From contig JAHIFH010000002.1 in the NCBI GenBank assembly GCA_018900995.1, positions 1 through 6,603 on the forward strand: a DNA stretch of 6,603 nt. Reading direction: 5' to 3'. A model generated the notes under the pieces. The model had not been told where the DNA came from and searched no databases. It saw nothing but the letters and a program-made list of their open reading frames with translations. Below are positions 4,328 to 6,603 of the stretch, in pieces. A program made the translations under genes and the position numbers. The DNA is from Patescibacteria group bacterium. Its GTDB lineage: Bacteria; Patescibacteriota; Microgenomatia; PFEM01; JAHIFH01. How positions within the stretch are numbered: the first letter of the stretch is position 1; every line of letters begins with the position of its first letter.

Positions 4328-4649
4328 TGTTCCTAGAAAACCCGTAAGCCGGATTCTGTTTTAACAGCCATCTATCTATGCCCTCGAACCTTGACGCTTG
4401 GGGAGACATCCTACAAGCGCGTCTTTCGGAGGTTGCAGCGGGGAGGGTTGCCTCTTTTCACCCTCTATCCCTCACCAGTCATGGTGAGGGGTGAGTCGTA
4501 GTCTCTGTGGCCCTGTCTAGCTCCATACGACCAGGCGTATGGAGTGACACCTTTCGGTGCCCACCCTGTCTCCTGCTGTCCGGACTTTCCTCCCACCTAA
4601 ATTTTGCGAAGCAAAACTTTGGCGGGTAGCTGCCAGTTTTCTAGGAACA
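4328..4649 (-). ncRNA. rnpB: RNase P RNA (catalytic subunit, bacterial type)
   Basis: The RNA catalyses removal of 5' leaders from precursor tRNAs. The termini form a 14-bp perfect P1 helix (4636-4649 with 4328-4341). The two universally conserved P4 strands are present: GAGGAAAGTCCGGAC (4592-4578) and AGAATCCGGCTTACGGG (4357-4341). Other visible helices: P3 closed by a TTC-capped hairpin (about 4600-4620); a 9-bp hairpin CTCCATACG/CGTATGGAG (4521-4544, probably P9); CCCTCACC/GGTGAGGG (4469-4490, P10-P12 region); and a stem at 4393-4423 with a 13-nt loop that I take as P15. At about 322 nt it is short: P16/P17 are not seen, and the 35 nt between P15 and the conserved 3' strand leave no room for P18. 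The presumed L15 loop carries GGA rather than the usual tRNA-CCA-binding GGU. Own promoter and terminator flank it. Confidence 0.96.
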
Positions 4650-4654
4650 GGGGT

Positions 4655-4683
4655 ATTATATCACAAAAAAGCGAAAAATCCAA
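4655..4683 (-). promoter_or_regulatory. rnpB promoter
   Basis: The minus strand has a consensus TATAAT (4660-4655) with an extended TGA in front. A weak -35, TTGGAT (4683-4678), lies 17 bp away. The -10 ends 5 nt before the first base of the P1 helix, so the predicted start coincides with the mature RNA 5' end. The -35 and spacer lie inside the terminator hairpin of the upstream transporter gene. Confidence 0.8.
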
Positions 4684-4698
4684 AAGAATCCTTCGCTT
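4665..4698 (-). terminator. Intrinsic terminator of the miaA-transporter operon
   Basis: On the minus strand AAGCGAAGGATTC (4698-4686), loop TTTT and GGATTTTTCGCTT (4681-4669) form a 13-bp hairpin with three G-U pairs, followed by T's down to 4665. It begins 24 nt after the transporter stop codon. The stem is AT-rich and only moderately stable, so some readthrough into rnpB is possible. Confidence 0.7.
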
Positions 4699-4722
4699 GT
4701 TAGCGGACTCGCAACCGCTGAA

Positions 4723-5709
4723 TCAAATCCTCTTAAACCTCTCTAAAGTAAAAACTTCTGAAGCAATTACTTGGATTAATAATACAAAAGGGATAGCCAG
4801 AATCGCCCCCAAAATTCCGCCAAGTTTAAAACCAACAACCAGAGAAATAATTGTTATTAGAGGATTAACTCCAACTTCTCTAGCTACAATCTGAGGATAA
4901 ATAAAACTACTCTCAATCTGCTGGATCAAAAAATATAAAGCGGCAACAGCAAGAGCCATTAATGGCGAAATCGCTAATCCAGCTAAAATCGCTGGAATCG
5001 AAGCAATCACTGGTCCAATATTAGGAACAATCTCAAGAAGCCCGGCCAAAAGAGCTAGGGGTAAAGCAAAATCGATCCCTAATAAGCACAATCCAAAATA
5101 GGACATCATTCCAATAATAATCATTGAAAATAGTTGGGCTCTTACCCAACTGCCAATCTTCTTCTCTATCTCGTCAATAAATCTCTCTGCCTTTCTTTCT
5201 CCATCACCGCCAAAAAGAATGTGGAGATAGCGATTAAGATTTTTTCTTTCTAAAAGAAGGTAGAAGGTAATGACTAATAAAGCAGCAATAGCAACCATAT
5301 TAGTTAAAATTTCAACGCTGACTTTAACAAGATTAGCAGGAATTGAACCTAGCTGTTGAATCTGACTTTCTATAATTCGCTGATCAATATTTGGAATACC
5401 CAGGTCTTCAATAAATTTTGGGGCGTTAGCAATCAGGGTTGAAGTTTGGTCAACTAAAGGAGGAATTACTCCAGCAATGATTAATCCCACTAACGCTAAA
5501 ATCAAAATATAAATCAAAATAATCCCCAAAACTCGAGGAATTTTCATCTTTTCCATTCTGTCAATCGCTGGATTAATCGCTGCCATTAAAATTAAAGCCA
5601 CAAACAAGCCAATAATAATTTGTTTAATTTGCCAAAGAAAGGCAAGGAAAATCAAGAAGAAGGCGGTAAAAACAATAGTGCGATGAGAAATTTCAATCTT
5701 TTTGGGCAT
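4723..5709 (-). CDS. AI-2E/PerM-family membrane transporter
   Basis: A 328-residue polytopic membrane protein. The family includes autoinducer-2 exporters, Na+/H+ antiporters and PerM-like permeases, so the substrate here cannot be told. The usual plan is visible: two N-terminal hydrophobic helices (about 10-45), INPAIDRMEKMKIPR, a third helix (60-82), a long amphipathic soluble stretch (83-135), a helix at 136-153, the charged ERKAERFIDEIEKKIGSWVR (171-190), and a C-terminal bundle of four to five helices with LLEIVPNIGPVIASIPA (224-240), IESSFIYPQIVAREVGVNPL (265-284) and GGILGAILAIP (297-307). Length and motif order match the family. The start overlaps the end of miaA by 17 bp, so the two are probably cotranscribed and translationally coupled; no Shine-Dalgarno sequence is evident. 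It ends at TGA, followed by an intrinsic terminator. Confidence 0.92.
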   Translation of the reverse strand: MPKKIEISHRTIVFTAFFLIFLAFLWQIKQIIIGLFVALILMAAINPAIDRMEKMKIPRVLGIILIYILILALVGLIIAGVIPPLVDQTSTLIANAPKFIEDLGIPNIDQRIIESQIQQLGSIPANLVKVSVEILTNMVAIAALLVITFYLLLERKNLNRYLHILFGGDGERKAERFIDEIEKKIGSWVRAQLFSMIIIGMMSYFGLCLLGIDFALPLALLAGLLEIVPNIGPVIASIPAILAGLAISPLMALAVAALYFLIQQIESSFIYPQIVAREVGVNPLITIISLVVGFKLGGILGAILAIPFVLLIQVIASEVFTLERFKRI

Positions 5710-6603
5710 CTTTCTTAGCTAGCCACTCCTTAACCAATTTAACAACTCTATCTTGCCATCTTTTTTGACTAATGTCAAACCAATTTATTCTTTTATCTTT
5801 TTTAAACCAGGTCATTTGTCGCTGGGCATACTGACTCTCGTCGGTTTGCCAATGGTCGATTACCTCTTCTCTTGTTTCTTCACCTTCAAAAAAAGACCGC
5901 CATTCTTTATAAGCAAGAGTATCGTTTAAAGCTGATGACTCCCAGGTGTAACCTTGATTCAAAAGGGTTTTTATTTCGTCCTCCAACCCTTCTTCCAGTC
6001 TTCCCTTCACCCGCGCCTCAATTCTTCTATCAAGTATCTCGTCAGCTGTCCTCAGGCCGATAAACAAGGCTTCTGGTTTTCGATGTCGAGGCGGTTGCCA
6101 TGAGGGATTTTCTTTTCTGAAAATGGCCACTTCAATTGCCCTTACCAGCCGGCGGGGATTATTCCTATCAGACTGATTCATTAAAGCTGCTCTCTCTGAA
6201 TCAAACTTGGTTAAGTGATTGAAGAGGTTTTCTGGAGACCAATCCATGATTCTAGCTCTAACTTCCAAATTGCGAGGAATATCTTTTGTCCCTACTCCGT
6301 CCACCACAGCTCTAATATAGAAACCTGTCCCACCGACTAAAATCGGCAGTTTTCCTTTCCGCCAAAGATTTTTAATTTCTCGCCAAGCCAAACGATAATA
6401 GTGAGCAACGCTAAATTCCTCATCGGGTCTGACCACATCGATTAAATGAATTTTTATCCCTTTTGGGTGGTCTTTACCTGTCCCAATATCCATCCCTCGA
6501 TAAACCTGGCGAGAATCTGCGGAAATTATCTCTCCTTCAAATTCTTTGGCTAAACGAATACCCAAACCGGTTTTCCCAGTTGCCGTTGGTCCGCAAATAA
6601 CAA
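5693..6603 (-). CDS. miaA: tRNA dimethylallyltransferase (MiaA), first codons outside window
   Basis: MiaA transfers a dimethylallyl group to N6 of A37 next to the anticodon of tRNAs reading UNN codons, which stabilises codon pairing. Visible from the edge: Walker A GPTATGKT (6592-6569); the substrate loop ISADSRQVYRGMDIGTGK; HLIDVVRPDEEFSVAHYY; VGGTGFYIRAVVDG; NPRRLVRAIEV; DRRIEARVKGRLEEGLEDEI; ALNDTLAYKEW; and the tRNA-contacting YAQRQMTWFKKDKRINWFD. There are 302 visible codons against about 300-315 in the family, so only some 5-10 N-terminal residues are missing. An in-frame TTG at 6565 would remove the P-loop and is not the start. It ends at TGA inside the start of the transporter gene, a compact overlapping pair. 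All catalytic motifs are intact. Confidence 0.97.
   Translation of the reverse strand, partial: VICGPTATGKTGLGIRLAKEFEGEIISADSRQVYRGMDIGTGKDHPKGIKIHLIDVVRPDEEFSVAHYYRLAWREIKNLWRKGKLPILVGGTGFYIRAVVDGVGTKDIPRNLEVRARIMDWSPENLFNHLTKFDSERAALMNQSDRNNPRRLVRAIEVAIFRKENPSWQPPRHRKPEALFIGLRTADEILDRRIEARVKGRLEEGLEDEIKTLLNQGYTWESSALNDTLAYKEWRSFFEGEETREEVIDHWQTDESQYAQRQMTWFKKDKRINWFDISQKRWQDRVVKLVKEWLAKKDAQKD

Noticed and set aside
4599..4620. Hairpin TTTTGC-GAA-GCAAAA as another copy of the dispersed repeat
   Set aside because: It is the P3 helix of RNase P RNA and shares only the GAA loop with the repeats, not the CGCC stem or flanking blocks.

Overview
The window looks like a compact bacterial chromosome segment, most likely from the Patescibacteria (Candidate Phyla Radiation). 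This is inferred from small, tightly packed genes, a short RNase P RNA, a CxxC-x17-CxxC zinc-ribbon protein, an archaeal-type cytidylate kinase-like protein, and a short GC-rich palindromic repeat scattered through AT-rich genes. miaA and the AI-2E transporter gene both end at TGA, so the standard bacterial code fits and a TGA-recoding lineage is unlikely. The class within Patescibacteria is not resolved.

Layout: every complete gene is on the minus strand, so transcription runs from high to low coordinates. From the right edge: miaA (tRNA dimethylallyltransferase, missing only its first few codons at the window edge) overlaps an AI-2E/PerM-family membrane protein gene by 17 bp. An intrinsic terminator follows, and the rnpB promoter lies partly inside its hairpin. 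rnpB (4328-4649) ends in its own terminator. Next comes a three-gene operon: uppP (undecaprenyl-diphosphate phosphatase), a membrane-anchored protein of unknown function with a tryptophan-rich C-terminal domain, and a cytidylate kinase-like P-loop kinase coupled to it by a TAATG stop/start. Two small genes follow, a three-helix membrane protein and a zinc-ribbon protein. Then come about 200 bp of repeat-rich intergenic DNA and comM (Mg-chelatase-like AAA+ protein).

Three things stand out. (1) comM is broken. Its homology stops in the sensor-1 region (after NPCPQGY), exactly where an opposite-strand LAGLIDADG homing-endonuclease-like frame ends; that frame carries Arg at the usual catalytic acidic position. 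(2) uppP carries an in-frame insertion of roughly 40 residues in a cytoplasmic loop. It is encoded by three successive palindromes, and part of it is shared with a repeat in the comM/zinc-ribbon intergenic region, which suggests a palindromic repeat that can invade coding genes. (3) Several genes (uppP, the three-helix protein, comM) have a -10-like box 6-7 nt from the ATG and no Shine-Dalgarno sequence, which suggests leaderless mRNAs. Two other genes have near-perfect Shine-Dalgarno sequences.

Together the genes cover tRNA modification (miaA), tRNA 5' processing (rnpB), cell-wall lipid-carrier recycling (uppP), nucleotide metabolism (kinase) and DNA uptake/recombination (comM). This is a housekeeping region with an accessory scar at its left end.
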